From the NCBI RefSeq assembly GCF_026626335.1, contig NZ_JAPNTZ010000014.1, positions 1 to 64,000 of the forward strand: a stretch of DNA of 64,000 nt. Direction: 5' to 3'. This stretch comes from Paractinoplanes pyxinae. GTDB lineage: Bacteria > Actinomycetota > Actinomycetes > Mycobacteriales > Micromonosporaceae. The notes under the pieces were generated by a model. It was not told where the DNA came from and did no database searches. It saw only the letters and a program-made list of their open reading frames with translations. The position numbers and the translations under genes are program-made. Shown piece after piece: positions 33,047 to 41,669 of the stretch. The stretch's first letter is position 1. Each line of letters starts with the position of its first letter.

Positions 33047-34056
33047 CGGTAGCGCAGCGTTGTGCCGACGTTGGCGGCCTCGGCTCGGGTCAGGATCAGG
33101 TGGGCCAGGGCCACGTCGAGGATCGAGAGGCCGCGGTGCCAGAACAGGATGCGCTCGTCGTCGCGTTCGCGGCCGGGCTTCTGGCCGCTGACTATCTCGC
33201 CGATCTGTGCGTACAGGTTCTGCTCGGTCAGGCGGCCGGTGTCGACGTGCGCGCGCAGGCTGCCGAACCGGCCCGAGCGGGACTCGCGCCAGTCGTCCAC
33301 CACGACCTTGTCCATGACGTCGAGCAGGTCGAGTTCGACGGCGCTGACCGTGCCGTAGGGAACCACGAAAGCACCGGGCCGCACTGCCGCGGTACGCAGA
33401 AGCGGGGTTGGCTCTTCGAGCCGGGAAGCCTCGACCAGGATGTCGGCGCCGTCGAACACCTCGTCGGCGGTGGCCACGGCGCGCACCGGCGTCGACGTGA
33501 CCTCGCGCAGCCGTGCCGCGAACGCCTCCCGCGATTCGGGACGGCGGCTCGTGATCCGGATTTCCTCGAGCGGGAACAGGCTGTCGAGCATCGTGACGTT
33601 GGCGAACGCCGTGCCCCGCGCGCCGACGTGCCCGAGCACCTTCGAGTCCTTGCGGGCCAGGTATTTCGCGCCGACGGCGGTCATCGCGCCCGTCCGGACC
33701 TCGGTGATCAGCGTGGCGTCCATGACCGCGAGCGGCACGCCGTTCGTGGGGTCGAAGACGGTCATCATCGCCAGCTCGCTGGGCAGGCCCTGCAGGTAGT
33801 TCGGCACGAAGTCGCCGACCACCTTCACACCGCTCAGTCCGCGCTCGCCGAGGGTGTCGACGTGGCCGCGCAGCACGTTGAAGTGGCCGGCTCCGCCGTT
33901 GTTGGGGACGAGGTGCGTACGGGGTTCGAAAACCGTCTCGCCGCGGCCGTGCGCAGCTACGACGTCCTCCACCGCGCCGATCACGTCGGCGGAGCCCAGG
34001 TTCAGGCCGTCGATGTCGGCGCCGTTGAGAAACCGGAGCCAGATCTCCTGAATCAT
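33043..34056 (-). CDS. Ornithine cyclodeaminase / mu-crystallin family protein
   Basis: 337 residues from ATG 34056 (MIQEIWLRF); ATG 34068 is an alternative. Family marks include FEPRTHLVPNNGGAG, GVKVVGDF with the active-site Lys, ITEVRTGAMTAVGAKYLAR, the dinucleotide loop LGHVGARGTAFANV and ADILVEAS. Relatives include ornithine cyclodeaminase, alanine and lysine dehydrogenases, ketimine reductase and SbnB-like amino acid synthases, so an NAD(P)-linked imine/amino acid reaction is expected. It overlaps the HAL-like gene downstream and is divergent from the RpiR regulator. Confidence 0.82.
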   Translation of the reverse strand: MIQEIWLRFLNGADIDGLNLGSADVIGAVEDVVAAHGRGETVFEPRTHLVPNNGGAGHFNVLRGHVDTLGERGLSGVKVVGDFVPNYLQGLPSELAMMTVFDPTNGVPLAVMDATLITEVRTGAMTAVGAKYLARKDSKVLGHVGARGTAFANVTMLDSLFPLEEIRITSRRPESREAFAARLREVTSTPVRAVATADEVFDGADILVEASRLEEPTPLLRTAAVRPGAFVVPYGTVSAVELDLLDVMDKVVVDDWRESRSGRFGSLRAHVDTGRLTEQNLYAQIGEIVSGQKPGRERDDERILFWHRGLSILDVALAHLILTRAEAANVGTTLRYR

Positions 34057-34128
34057 GTGATGCACCATATAGCCTAGGTGTTTGAGAGTATTCAGCTTCT
34101 CATGATGGTTCGGCTGAGGCGGGGTGTT

Positions 34129-34944
34129 GTGACGTATCGCGCCGAGGACTGGCTTCTCGACCTCGCGCAGCGCCATCGCCTCTCGCCCAGTCAGCGGCAG
34201 ATCGTGCAGCGCATGCTGGGCATGTTCCCTGACGTGGCCTTCCTGTCCACGATCGAGATCGCCGAGCAGGCCGGCGTCAGCCAGCCGACGGTCACACGGC
34301 TCGCGACCGCGCTCGGCTTCGCGGGCTATCCCGAATTCCGGGCGGCGATGCGCGAGGTGGTGCTGACCGCTCCGGCCGAGCCCCGGCAGGGTGGCGTCGA
34401 CGCCCTCGGGCAGGAGCTCGACAATCTGGCCGGTCTGCGGCGTGAGCTCGGCGGCGATGCGATGGCTTCGGCCGTACGGTTGCTGGCCTCGACGTCGCCC
34501 CTCGGTGTCATCGGCGTACGGGCCTCGGCGGCGCTGGCCGAGTACTTCGGTTACTTCGCGCGGCGGGCTTTACCGGCTGTCTCGGTGCACACGGACGCCG
34601 GCAGCCTCGACGATGCCGTGTTGCAACTGCATCAGCAGGGCGCCCGCGCGGCTCTGTTCTTCGCGATGCCGCGCTACCCGGCGGCCACGGTCGCCGCCAT
34701 CGGCTTGGCGCGCGAACTAGGCCTGGCCACGGTCGTAGTTGCCGACAGCCCGTTGGTCCCGTTCGCCGACGACACCGACGTGCTGCTGGTGGCACCGGTC
34801 GGCACCGGGCTCATCTTCGACTCGCACGCCGCCGTCGTGGTGCTGGCGATCAGCCTGCTCGACGCGATCGCCGGCACCGACCCGCAGCGCACCCAGCAGC
34901 GGCTCGAGGCGCACGAGGCGCTCACCGAGCGCTGGACGCACTGA
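34129..34944 (+). CDS. MurR/RpiR-family transcriptional regulator
   Basis: 271 residues. The N-terminal HTH_6 domain is VAFLSTIEIAEQAGVSQPTVTRLATALGFAGYPEFRAAM. The C-terminal SIS domain for a phosphosugar or related ligand is LGVIGVRASAALAEYFGYFARRA, ALFFAMPRYPAATVAAI, VADSPLVPFADDTD. GTG 34129 has GAGG/GGGG just upstream; a GTG at 34078 would leave only about 20 bases to the divergent gene. It probably regulates the cyclodeaminase-like and HAL-like operon. The gap holds an imperfect palindrome CACCATATAGCCTAGGTG (34063-34080). Confidence 0.85.
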   Translation: MTYRAEDWLLDLAQRHRLSPSQRQIVQRMLGMFPDVAFLSTIEIAEQAGVSQPTVTRLATALGFAGYPEFRAAMREVVLTAPAEPRQGGVDALGQELDNLAGLRRELGGDAMASAVRLLASTSPLGVIGVRASAALAEYFGYFARRALPAVSVHTDAGSLDDAVLQLHQQGARAALFFAMPRYPAATVAAIGLARELGLATVVVADSPLVPFADDTDVLLVAPVGTGLIFDSHAAVVVLAISLLDAIAGTDPQRTQQRLEAHEALTERWTH

Positions 34945-35246
34945 TCATTCGCACTTCTCGCCGGGGCCCCAGTCGCGCCAGGCCAGCTTGAAGCCGTCGC
35001 CCTGGAACTCGTACCGGTAGAAGAGCTTGAGGTCGGGGCAGGCGCGGGTGCCCTTCGTGCTTGTGCCGTACGCCTTCACCCCGATCATCCCGGCGTTGAT
35101 GCTCAGGCCGGTGACTACGGGCTCGTCCTCCTTGTGGCGCTCGGTCAGCAGCGGCTCGCCGATCCGCTTCGTGCGTCATCCGCGCACCCGGTGGTGGCCA
35201 GGACGGCGACCGCCGCCAGCAGTGCTGATCCCCGCTTGAAGTCCAT
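34945..35246 (-). pseudogene. Small secreted lipoprotein gene broken by a one-base frameshift
   Basis: From ATG 35246 the frame reads MDFKRGSALLAAVAVLATTG with lipobox Cys21 and ADDA, then hits a stop at 35145. From about 35169 another frame reads KRIGEPLLTERHKEDEPVVT... through LKLFYRYEFQGDGFKLAW to ...GEKCE and a stop at 34945, directly against the RpiR stop. The two halves join perfectly if one base is restored near 35170. The rebuilt protein would be about 100 residues, a lipoprotein with two distal cysteines (ACPDL, EKCE). It is either a true pseudogene or a sequence error. Confidence 0.75.
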
Positions 35247-35326
35247 GCCGGTGACGCTACGGACGGTGTCGGCGAGTCTGATCCCCCATTGATGCCACCC
35301 CATCTCCATCGGCTGCCCGGTGGATG

Positions 35327-35353
35327 TTGACGGGACGAAAGGTCTCCTATGGT
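35327..35353 (+). promoter_or_regulatory. Promoter for a leaderless STAS gene
   Basis: TTGACG (35327-35332) and TATGGT (35348-35353) are 15 bases apart, and the GTG start at 35360 lies six bases past the -10 box. The message would be leaderless, which explains the lack of a ribosome site. Confidence 0.5.
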
Positions 35354-35359
35354 GGTCGC

Positions 35360-35713
35360 GTGAGTGAACAGCCGGTTACGGCTGGCGGTCCCGCGCGCGC
35401 CGGAGACGTCGAGTCCAGCACGGCGGACGACGGCAGCGTGATCATCGCCCTGCGCGGCGACGTCGGAGTGGACTGTGCGGTCGAGCTGCGTCAGCTCGTC
35501 GTGCGCACCGTCCGGCGGGTCCGGCCGTTGCGGCTCGTCCTCGATCTGACCGAGGTCACCACCCTGGACCCGATCAACGTGGGCACGCTCATCGCGGCCT
35601 GCGTCGTCGGCGAGGACCACGCCGTGGCCGTCTTCATCGTCAATCCCGGCCCCGAGCTGGCGTCGCGGCTGGCGCTGGCCGGGGTGCCCGAGGGGTCGGT
35701 CATCCGACGGTGA
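35360..35713 (+). CDS. STAS-domain protein (anti-anti-sigma-like)
   Basis: 117 residues. A single STAS fold: VIIALRGDVGVDCAVELRQLV, LRLVLDLTEVTTLDPINVGTLIAA (the strand-helix that normally carries a phosphorylated Ser) and VNPGPELASRLALAGV. Here the usual D-S/T-S-G motif reads LDPINVG, so the typical phosphoserine is replaced. It may bind a partner kinase or a ligand without phospho-control. It stands alone, 36 bases before the FAD enzyme gene. Confidence 0.75.
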   Translation: MSEQPVTAGGPARAGDVESSTADDGSVIIALRGDVGVDCAVELRQLVVRTVRRVRPLRLVLDLTEVTTLDPINVGTLIAACVVGEDHAVAVFIVNPGPELASRLALAGVPEGSVIRR

Positions 35714-35749
35714 GCAGGATCTGAGCTCGTACGGGCCTAGGCTCGCCCG

Positions 35750-37081
35750 ATGGAAGTCGCTGTCGTGGGGGCCGGGCCGGCCGGGCTGTTCTGCGCGGTG
35801 GCGCTCGCCCGTCGCGGGCAACGGGTCACGGTGGTCGATCGCGACGGCGGGCCGGCCGCCGATGGCAGCTGGGACCGCCGCGGCGTGATGCAGTTCCACC
35901 ACCCGCACGGGTTCCGGCCGCAGATCGGCGCCGCCTTCCAGGCCGAGATGCCCGAGGTGCTGGACGCGTTGACGGCGGCCGGGGCCGAGCTGGTCGTCTT
36001 CCAGGGCGGGAACGGGCTGCCGGCGCCGCCGCCCGGTTTGCGCTGCCGGCGGGCGGTGTTCGAGCGGGTGCTGCGCGCCTTCGCCGAGCGGGAGCCGGGC
36101 GTCGATCTGGTGCGCGGCCACGTCGACGACGTGCTTCGGGCCGGTGGGCGGGCGGCGGGCTTGCGGGTGGACGGGCGTGAGCTGCCGGCCGAGCTGGTGA
36201 TCAACGCGTCGGGCCGGTCGGCCCGGCTGGCGGCTGATCTGCGCGGGCCGGCCGACGGCGGCGATTGCGGTCTGGCGTACGTGTCAAGGCAGTACAGCCT
36301 GCTGCCGGGCGCCGAACTCGGGCCGATGAACGCACCGGTCGGCATCATCCAGACGCTGAGCGGCTACCTGGTCGCGGTGTTCCTGCAGGACAACCGCACG
36401 TTCTCGGCCCTGTTCATCCGGCCCGCGGACGACCGCCGGTTCTCCGCGCTCCGCTTCGACGACGCGTTCCAGGCGGCCGCCCTGGCCGTGCCCGCGCTGG
36501 CCGGCTGGGTGACCCCCGACCGGAGCCACCCGATCACGCCGGTCCTGCCGGGTGGACGGCTCCACAACACGTACCGAGGGCAACTGGACGGGAACGGCGG
36601 GGTGGGACTGCCGGGGCTGCTGCACGTGGGCGACACGGTCTGCACGACCAATCCGTCGGCCGGGCGGGGCATCGCGGTCGCCATGCGGCAGGCGGTCAAT
36701 CTCTTGCTGCAGCTGGACGAGCATCCGGGCGACCCGGAGGCGGCGGCGCTGGCGTTCGATGTGTGGTGCACGGCCAACGTCCGGCCCTGGTACGAGGATC
36801 ACGTCTACTGGGACGCCGACCTGCTGCGCCGCTGGGACGGCGGCGACGTCGACGTGACACGCCGCCTGCCGAGCGACCTGATCATGGAGGCGACCGAGGC
36901 CGACCCGTCGCTGTGGCGTGTGGTCGGCCCGTACATGGCGATGGAGGCGCTGCCGGGCTCGCTCGACGAGGTGGAACCGCGGGTGCGGGAGATCTACGCG
37001 AGCGGCTGGCGGGCCCCGGCCCATCCCGGCCCCACCCGCGACGAACTCGCTTCTGTTCTGGCGGATTTCGGAGCCAGGTAA
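35750..37081 (+). CDS. FAD-dependent monooxygenase/halogenase-like flavoprotein
   Basis: 443 residues. The N-terminal FAD fold is MEVAVVGAGPAGLFCAVALA with VTVVDRDGG. A second FAD block reads LLHVGDTVCTTNPSAGRGIAVAMRQAVNLL, the GD...P...G type of the p-hydroxybenzoate hydroxylase/geranylgeranyl reductase superfamily. A hydrophobic substrate region lies between. The halogenase GWxWxIP motif is absent, so hydroxylation or reduction is more likely than halogenation. It is followed after 61 bases by the SigE gene. The substrate is unknown. Confidence 0.8.
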   Translation: MEVAVVGAGPAGLFCAVALARRGQRVTVVDRDGGPAADGSWDRRGVMQFHHPHGFRPQIGAAFQAEMPEVLDALTAAGAELVVFQGGNGLPAPPPGLRCRRAVFERVLRAFAEREPGVDLVRGHVDDVLRAGGRAAGLRVDGRELPAELVINASGRSARLAADLRGPADGGDCGLAYVSRQYSLLPGAELGPMNAPVGIIQTLSGYLVAVFLQDNRTFSALFIRPADDRRFSALRFDDAFQAAALAVPALAGWVTPDRSHPITPVLPGGRLHNTYRGQLDGNGGVGLPGLLHVGDTVCTTNPSAGRGIAVAMRQAVNLLLQLDEHPGDPEAAALAFDVWCTANVRPWYEDHVYWDADLLRRWDGGDVDVTRRLPSDLIMEATEADPSLWRVVGPYMAMEALPGSLDEVEPRVREIYASGWRAPAHPGPTRDELASVLADFGAR

Positions 37082-37142
37082 GCAACTTCGGGGGCTCGCG
37101 GCGTCTTTCCCGGTGAAGGGCGAAAACCTCGGGGGAGGGCCA

Positions 37143-37667
37143 GTGCACAGCGGGTTCGAAGAGTACGTGCGGGCGCGGGGTGACTCGCTGCGCCGCTTCG
37201 CGTTCCTGCTCTGCGGCGACCGCCACCTCGGCGAGGATCTGGTGCAAGAGGTGCTGGTCAAGGCGTACCGGCGCTGGCCCAAGATAAGAATGGATCAGCC
37301 CGACCACTATTTACGCACCGCGCTGGTGCGGTCGCATGTGTCGTGGCTGCGCCGGCGCTCCAGTTCGGAGACTCCGGCCGAGATTCCGGACGACCATCAG
37401 GTCCGTGGCGACTTCGCCGATCAGCAGGCCGCCCGTGACGAGCTGTGGACGCGCCTGGGTGGCCTGACCCGGGCCCAGCGGGCCGTCCTGGTGCTGCGCT
37501 ATTACGAAGATCTCGACGACCGCCAGATCGCCGAGGTGCTGCGCTGCACAGCCAGCACGGTCCGGGTCCACGCGGCCCGCGGCCTCGCCCGCCTGCGCAC
37601 CGACCTCGCGCCGCCGCCGGCGCACCCGTCCGCCGAGTCGTCCACGTTGCCGGGAGCGAAGCTGTGA
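37143..37667 (+). CDS. SigE-family ECF RNA polymerase sigma factor (second copy)
   Basis: 174 residues. Region 2 is SLRRFAFLLCGDRHLGEDLVQEVLVKAYRRW, a close relative of the sigma at 7738-8247. Region 4 is LTRAQRAVLVLRYYEDLDDRQIAEVLRCTASTVRVHAARG. GTG 37143 is preceded by GGGGGAGGG, which settles the start. It overlaps the following membrane-partner gene by GTGA. A C-terminal proline tail (PPPAHPSAESS) is unstructured. Confidence 0.92.
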   Translation: MHSGFEEYVRARGDSLRRFAFLLCGDRHLGEDLVQEVLVKAYRRWPKIRMDQPDHYLRTALVRSHVSWLRRRSSSETPAEIPDDHQVRGDFADQQAARDELWTRLGGLTRAQRAVLVLRYYEDLDDRQIAEVLRCTASTVRVHAARGLARLRTDLAPPPAHPSAESSTLPGAKL

Positions 37668-38644
37668 CCATCGAAGACGACCTGCGGGTGACTCTGCAGC
37701 AGCATGCCGCCCGGCCCGCTTCCTCGCCCGACCCCGACCTGTGGGAAAGCGTGGCCGCCGGGGTGTGGCGCCGCCGTCGCCGGCAGCGGGCCGCCACTGT
37801 CGGCGCGGCCGCGGTCGCGCTGGCCGCCGTCGCTGCGCTGCCACCGCTGCTGTCCCAGCGCGATCAGCGCACGCCCGAACCGCCCGCGGTCACGCCGACC
37901 GTCGAGTGGGTGCACCCGTCCTGGTCGAAGCCGGACTTCCCGCTGCGCCCGAGCTGGGTGCCCGCCGATGCCGGCGAGCGGACGGTGAGCCGCCTCGGGC
38001 CCAACTCTCACCTGAGTTACGAGCGCGGCACGTCTGTGCTGAGCGCCGAGGTCGGCCCGCTGCAGGCCGACTGGGAGGTCGAGGCCACCGACGTCCACGA
38101 GACCACGGTGAACGGGCGGCCGGCCTCCGTACACGCGTCCGGCTCGTTCGACGGGGCCGCCGCCGGCGAGCGGTACGTGGGCGTGCGCTGGCAGCTGGCC
38201 GACAAGCGGTGGGTGCAGGTGCTGAGCTTCGGCAAGCGCACCGAGGCCGACGTCCTCCGGTTCGCCCGGGGCCTGACCAGCGGCAGCGTCAACGCCGGGC
38301 TGCCGCCCTTCGTCTTCGACGTCATTCCGCCCAGCTACACGCTGCAGCACCAGAGCGCCGACCTCATGTGTCTGGCCCCCACCGCCGACGTCGCCAAGGA
38401 ACGTCAGCCGACCGGCATCTGCATCCACCTGGGCGGCCCGGGCGAGGACGACGACGCCGGCGCCCCGGGCGAGCGCACCACGGTCAACGGGAACCCGGCC
38501 ATCTACTTCAGCGGCACCGGCGTCCTCAACGTCGAGCTCCCTGGTGACCGCACCCTGCGGGTGGAGTGGCAACCCGACGAGCCGACGTCACCGACCTCGG
38601 ACGAGATCTTGCGCCTCGCCACCAGCATCCACGTGCAGCCTTGA
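37664..38644 (+). CDS. Single-pass membrane protein coupled to the second SigE sigma
   Basis: 326 residues. The N-terminal cytoplasmic segment (DDLRVTLQQHAARP) is followed by an arginine-rich stop (VWRRRRRQRAATVG), one membrane helix (about 40-60) and a long outer domain with two cysteines (LMCLAP, GICIHLG). No zinc anti-sigma motif is present. GTG 37664 shares bases with the sigma stop. The layout copies the 8244-9260 protein, but here the sigma comes first. It is a likely sensor or anti-sigma, unproven. Confidence 0.7.
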   Translation: MTIEDDLRVTLQQHAARPASSPDPDLWESVAAGVWRRRRRQRAATVGAAAVALAAVAALPPLLSQRDQRTPEPPAVTPTVEWVHPSWSKPDFPLRPSWVPADAGERTVSRLGPNSHLSYERGTSVLSAEVGPLQADWEVEATDVHETTVNGRPASVHASGSFDGAAAGERYVGVRWQLADKRWVQVLSFGKRTEADVLRFARGLTSGSVNAGLPPFVFDVIPPSYTLQHQSADLMCLAPTADVAKERQPTGICIHLGGPGEDDDAGAPGERTTVNGNPAIYFSGTGVLNVELPGDRTLRVEWQPDEPTSPTSDEILRLATSIHVQP

Positions 38645-38824
38645 GTCATCGCACTTGCGACGCATACCGGTTCGAGGTTCGCGGCGTGGTGTTGGGGGAA
38701 CACCGGGCGGAACGGGTCGCCGGCGGGGCGATCACAAACGCCGCGATGGGGAAGTGAGCTCTTGGTCGCAACGCCGCAGTCGCCCGGGCACGGGTTCGAC
38801 ACGACCGGCCCGTCTACTGACGCT

Positions 38825-40015
38825 GTGCAGACCACCTCGCGCCGCCCCGTGACCGGCCTCTCCTGGGCCGACGCCCACACAACCGCGCGCGACTCGGCCC
38901 ACCCGTTGCCGCCGGAGGAAGTCTCACCGGATGCAGCCCGTGGCCGGATCCTGGCCGCTCCCGTCCACGCCTGCTCGCCCGTTCCGGCCTTCGACGCGGC
39001 CGCCATGGACGGCTACGCCGTCGCCGGCCGCGGCCCCTGGACCGTCATCGGCCTGATCCTGGCCGGAGCCGAGAGCGAGATTGATGCTGGGAACCGGAGA
39101 AGCGGGCTGCGGGCGGGATTCGCGGTGGAGATCGCCACGGGGGCGGCGGTTCCGGGAGGGGCTGAGGCTGTGGTGCCCTACGAGGACTGCCGTCGGGACG
39201 GGGTGGTGGTCACCGGGACTCGGGGGCCGCGGAAGCACATCCGGCGGGCGGGGGACGACGTGGCGGTGGGGGCGCTGATCGCCGAGGCGGGGCGCGTTGT
39301 CACGGCCACTGTGGCGGCGGCCGCGGTTCAGGCTGGGGTTGAGGTTGTGCGGGTGCATCGGCGGCCGGTGGTCGAGCTGCTGGTTACCGGGGACGAGGTC
39401 GTCATGTCGGGGCGGCCGGGGCATGGGCAGGTGCGCGACAGCTTCACCGGGATCGTGCAGTCCGTCGCCGATCGGGCCGGTGGAGCCGTGGGAATCAGCC
39501 GGCATCTGAGCGACGACGCCGGCCACATGCGAACCGCGCTGGGCGCTGGGCGTGGCGACGTTTTGGTGGTCAGCGGCTCTTCGTCGGCGGGTGCCGCCGA
39601 TCACTTGCACTCGCTGCTTGACGAGATGGGCGCCGAGTGGCTGGTCCGTGGGGTCGCTTGCCGACCGGGGCATCCGCAGGGGCTGGCCGTGTTCCCGGAT
39701 GGGCGGTGGGTGGTGAGCCTGCCCGGCAACCCCTACGCGGGACTGGTCGCCGCCCTCACCCTGCTCGAACCCCTGCTGGCCGCGCTGGCCGGTCGTCCAT
39801 CCCGCCCGCTACCGACCGCGTCCGTGACCGGTTCGGCCAAGCTGGTGCCCGGGGGCACGCGCATCGCGCCCGTCCGCTTCAGTGGGCCAGTAGCCGAGCT
39901 GTTGCCCGGCGGCGGCTCCGCGGGCTTGGCCGCCGCGGCCGGAGCCGACGCCCTCGCCGTCCTGCCCGACCATTGGACCGACGGCAGCCCAGCCCAGCTC
40001 CTGGCCGTGCCGTGA
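38825..40015 (+). CDS. moeA: Molybdopterin molybdenumtransferase MoeA
   Basis: 396 residues from GTG 38825; a TTG at 38762 would add 21 weak residues. MoeA hallmarks are FDAAAMDGYAV, AVEIATGAAVPGGAEAVVPYED, RRAGDDVAVG, VVELLVTGDEVV, QVRDSFTGIV and SLPGNPYAGLVA (usual SLPGNP). It inserts molybdate into molybdopterin to make the molybdenum cofactor. The MPT-binding region GDVLVVSGSSSAGAADHL shows SSSAG where most MoeA proteins have GG(V/I)S(V/M)G, a slight departure. No other moa/mob gene is in the window, so it may be a secondary MoeA. Confidence 0.88.
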   Translation: MQTTSRRPVTGLSWADAHTTARDSAHPLPPEEVSPDAARGRILAAPVHACSPVPAFDAAAMDGYAVAGRGPWTVIGLILAGAESEIDAGNRRSGLRAGFAVEIATGAAVPGGAEAVVPYEDCRRDGVVVTGTRGPRKHIRRAGDDVAVGALIAEAGRVVTATVAAAAVQAGVEVVRVHRRPVVELLVTGDEVVMSGRPGHGQVRDSFTGIVQSVADRAGGAVGISRHLSDDAGHMRTALGAGRGDVLVVSGSSSAGAADHLHSLLDEMGAEWLVRGVACRPGHPQGLAVFPDGRWVVSLPGNPYAGLVAALTLLEPLLAALAGRPSRPLPTASVTGSAKLVPGGTRIAPVRFSGPVAELLPGGGSAGLAAAAGADALAVLPDHWTDGSPAQLLAVP

Positions 40016-40022
40016 GGTCGGG

Positions 40023-41669
40023 TCAGTGGCCGCGGAACGCTTCCTCCAGCCACCACGACGGGCGGTCGGCGGCGACCTTGGCGTCCACCAGCATCGGCAC
40101 CTTGCGGGGGCCGGCCAGCCAGGCGGCTACCGGCGCCAGGTCGGCCGGGTGGCGCACGGTCACGGCCTCGCAGCCATAACCCCGGGCAATGCTGGCGAGG
40201 CCCGTCTCGGGGAACACGACCGTCGACAGCGGATGGCCGTGCGGTCCGAAGTGGTGCACCTCGGCGCCGTATGCGTTGTCGTTGTAGATCACGATCAGCA
40301 TGCCGAGGCCCAGTCTTCGGACGGTCTCCAGCTCGGCGATGCTCATCAGGAAGCCGCCGTCGCCGCAAGCCGCCACCGGGACTCGGTCCGGCGCGGCCAA
40401 GGCGGCGCCTAGCGCGGTGGCCAGGCCCAGCCCGATCGACTGGAACGCCTGGGTCAAGCAGAAGCCGTGGCGGTCGGGCACGGACAGGTACGCCGCCGGG
40501 TAGCCCATGAAGTTGCCGGAGTCGACGGCCACCACGCGCTCGCGCGGGATCAGGTCGTCCAGGGCGATGCTGAACGTCCGCGGGTCGACGTGGGTGTCGT
40601 CGCCCTCGTCGTCGTACGACACGTCGCGCCACCGGCCCTCGGCGACGATCCGGTCAAGTGTCTCTACCGTCCGATAGCCCGGAACCGTGGGGAACCGCTC
40701 ATCCGTGCCGGACTGCAGCAGGGCACGGGCGGTCGCGCCCACGTCGCCAGTGATGCCCAGGTCCACGCGGTGGTGAGCCCCGAGCGCCGCCGGGTCGAGG
40801 TCGACCTGGATCACCGTCGCGTCCGGGGAGACGAGCGCGCCGTGCCGGGTGGTCCACATGTTCAGCGACGCGCCCCACGCCACCACGACGTCGGCGTCGC
40901 TGATCAGTTCGGCCGCGAGCGGTGTGGCGAACCCGCCCGACACATCGAGGCTCCACGGGTCGCCCGCGAACAGCCCGCGCGCCACGGCCGAGGTCGCCAG
41001 CAACGCGCCGCACGAGGCCGCCAGCTCCCGAAGCGGCTCGCGGGCTTCCACAGCGCCCCGGCCGGCGATGAAGACCGGGCGTGCCGCTCCGGCGAGCAGT
41101 TCGGCCAGTTCCGCAACCGCCTCGTCGGAGGCCCGTGGCGGCGTGGTCCGTATAACCGCCGGCGGCGCGGTCAGCTCCGCGGGCAAGGCTTGAACGTCCA
41201 AAGGCACATTGAGTACGACCGTACGGCGCTGGTCGGCGGCCAGGCGCCACGCCCGCACGGTGTCGGCGACAGCAGTGGCCGCGCCGTGCACGCGTTCGCT
41301 CGACGCTCCGACGGCGATCGCCAGCGCGTCCTGATCGACCCGGAAGTTCGAGCGCAGCGCAGTGGCGGCCGGCTCGGCGGCCAGAACAACCAATGGCGTA
41401 CGGCTTTTCGCCGCCTCGGTCAGTCCGGTCATCGCATTCGTGAGGCCGCACCCCTGGTGCACGCTGACCACGCCGACCTGCCCCGACACCCGGGCGAAGG
41501 CGTCGGCAGCCGTCGCCGCGCCTCCTTCGTGCCGGGTGGCCACGAAGCGGGCCCCGTGCGCCACCAGCGCGTTGGTGAGGTGGAAGTTGCCGCTGCCGAC
41601 CACCCCGAACACGTGCGTGGCGCCCAGCGAGGCCAACGTCGCGCCGACCACCTCGGCGACGGTGGTCAC
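40023..41669 (-). CDS. ThDP-dependent enzyme, acetolactate synthase/benzoylformate decarboxylase-like
   Basis: 548 residues. The N-terminal PYR domain contains the catalytic Glu in TRHEGGAATAADAFAR, a central Rossmann-like domain follows (PVFIAGRGAVEAREPLREL), and the C-terminal PP domain has GDGGFLMSIAELETVRRLGL...NDNAYG, the ThDP/Mg motif. GTG 41669 overlaps the cyclase-family gene stop by GTGA. Together they form a two-gene unit. The substrate is unknown; 2-oxo acids or 1,3-diketones are typical. Confidence 0.85.
   Translation of the reverse strand: MTTVAEVVGATLASLGATHVFGVVGSGNFHLTNALVAHGARFVATRHEGGAATAADAFARVSGQVGVVSVHQGCGLTNAMTGLTEAAKSRTPLVVLAAEPAATALRSNFRVDQDALAIAVGASSERVHGAATAVADTVRAWRLAADQRRTVVLNVPLDVQALPAELTAPPAVIRTTPPRASDEAVAELAELLAGAARPVFIAGRGAVEAREPLRELAASCGALLATSAVARGLFAGDPWSLDVSGGFATPLAAELISDADVVVAWGASLNMWTTRHGALVSPDATVIQVDLDPAALGAHHRVDLGITGDVGATARALLQSGTDERFPTVPGYRTVETLDRIVAEGRWRDVSYDDEGDDTHVDPRTFSIALDDLIPRERVVAVDSGNFMGYPAAYLSVPDRHGFCLTQAFQSIGLGLATALGAALAAPDRVPVAACGDGGFLMSIAELETVRRLGLGMLIVIYNDNAYGAEVHHFGPHGHPLSTVVFPETGLASIARGYGCEAVTVRHPADLAPVAAWLAGPRKVPMLVDAKVAADRPSWWLEEAFRGH

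Noticed and set aside
35750..37081. Flavin-dependent tryptophan halogenase
   Set aside because: The GWxWxIP motif and the active-site lysine block could not be found; only the FAD fold is shared.
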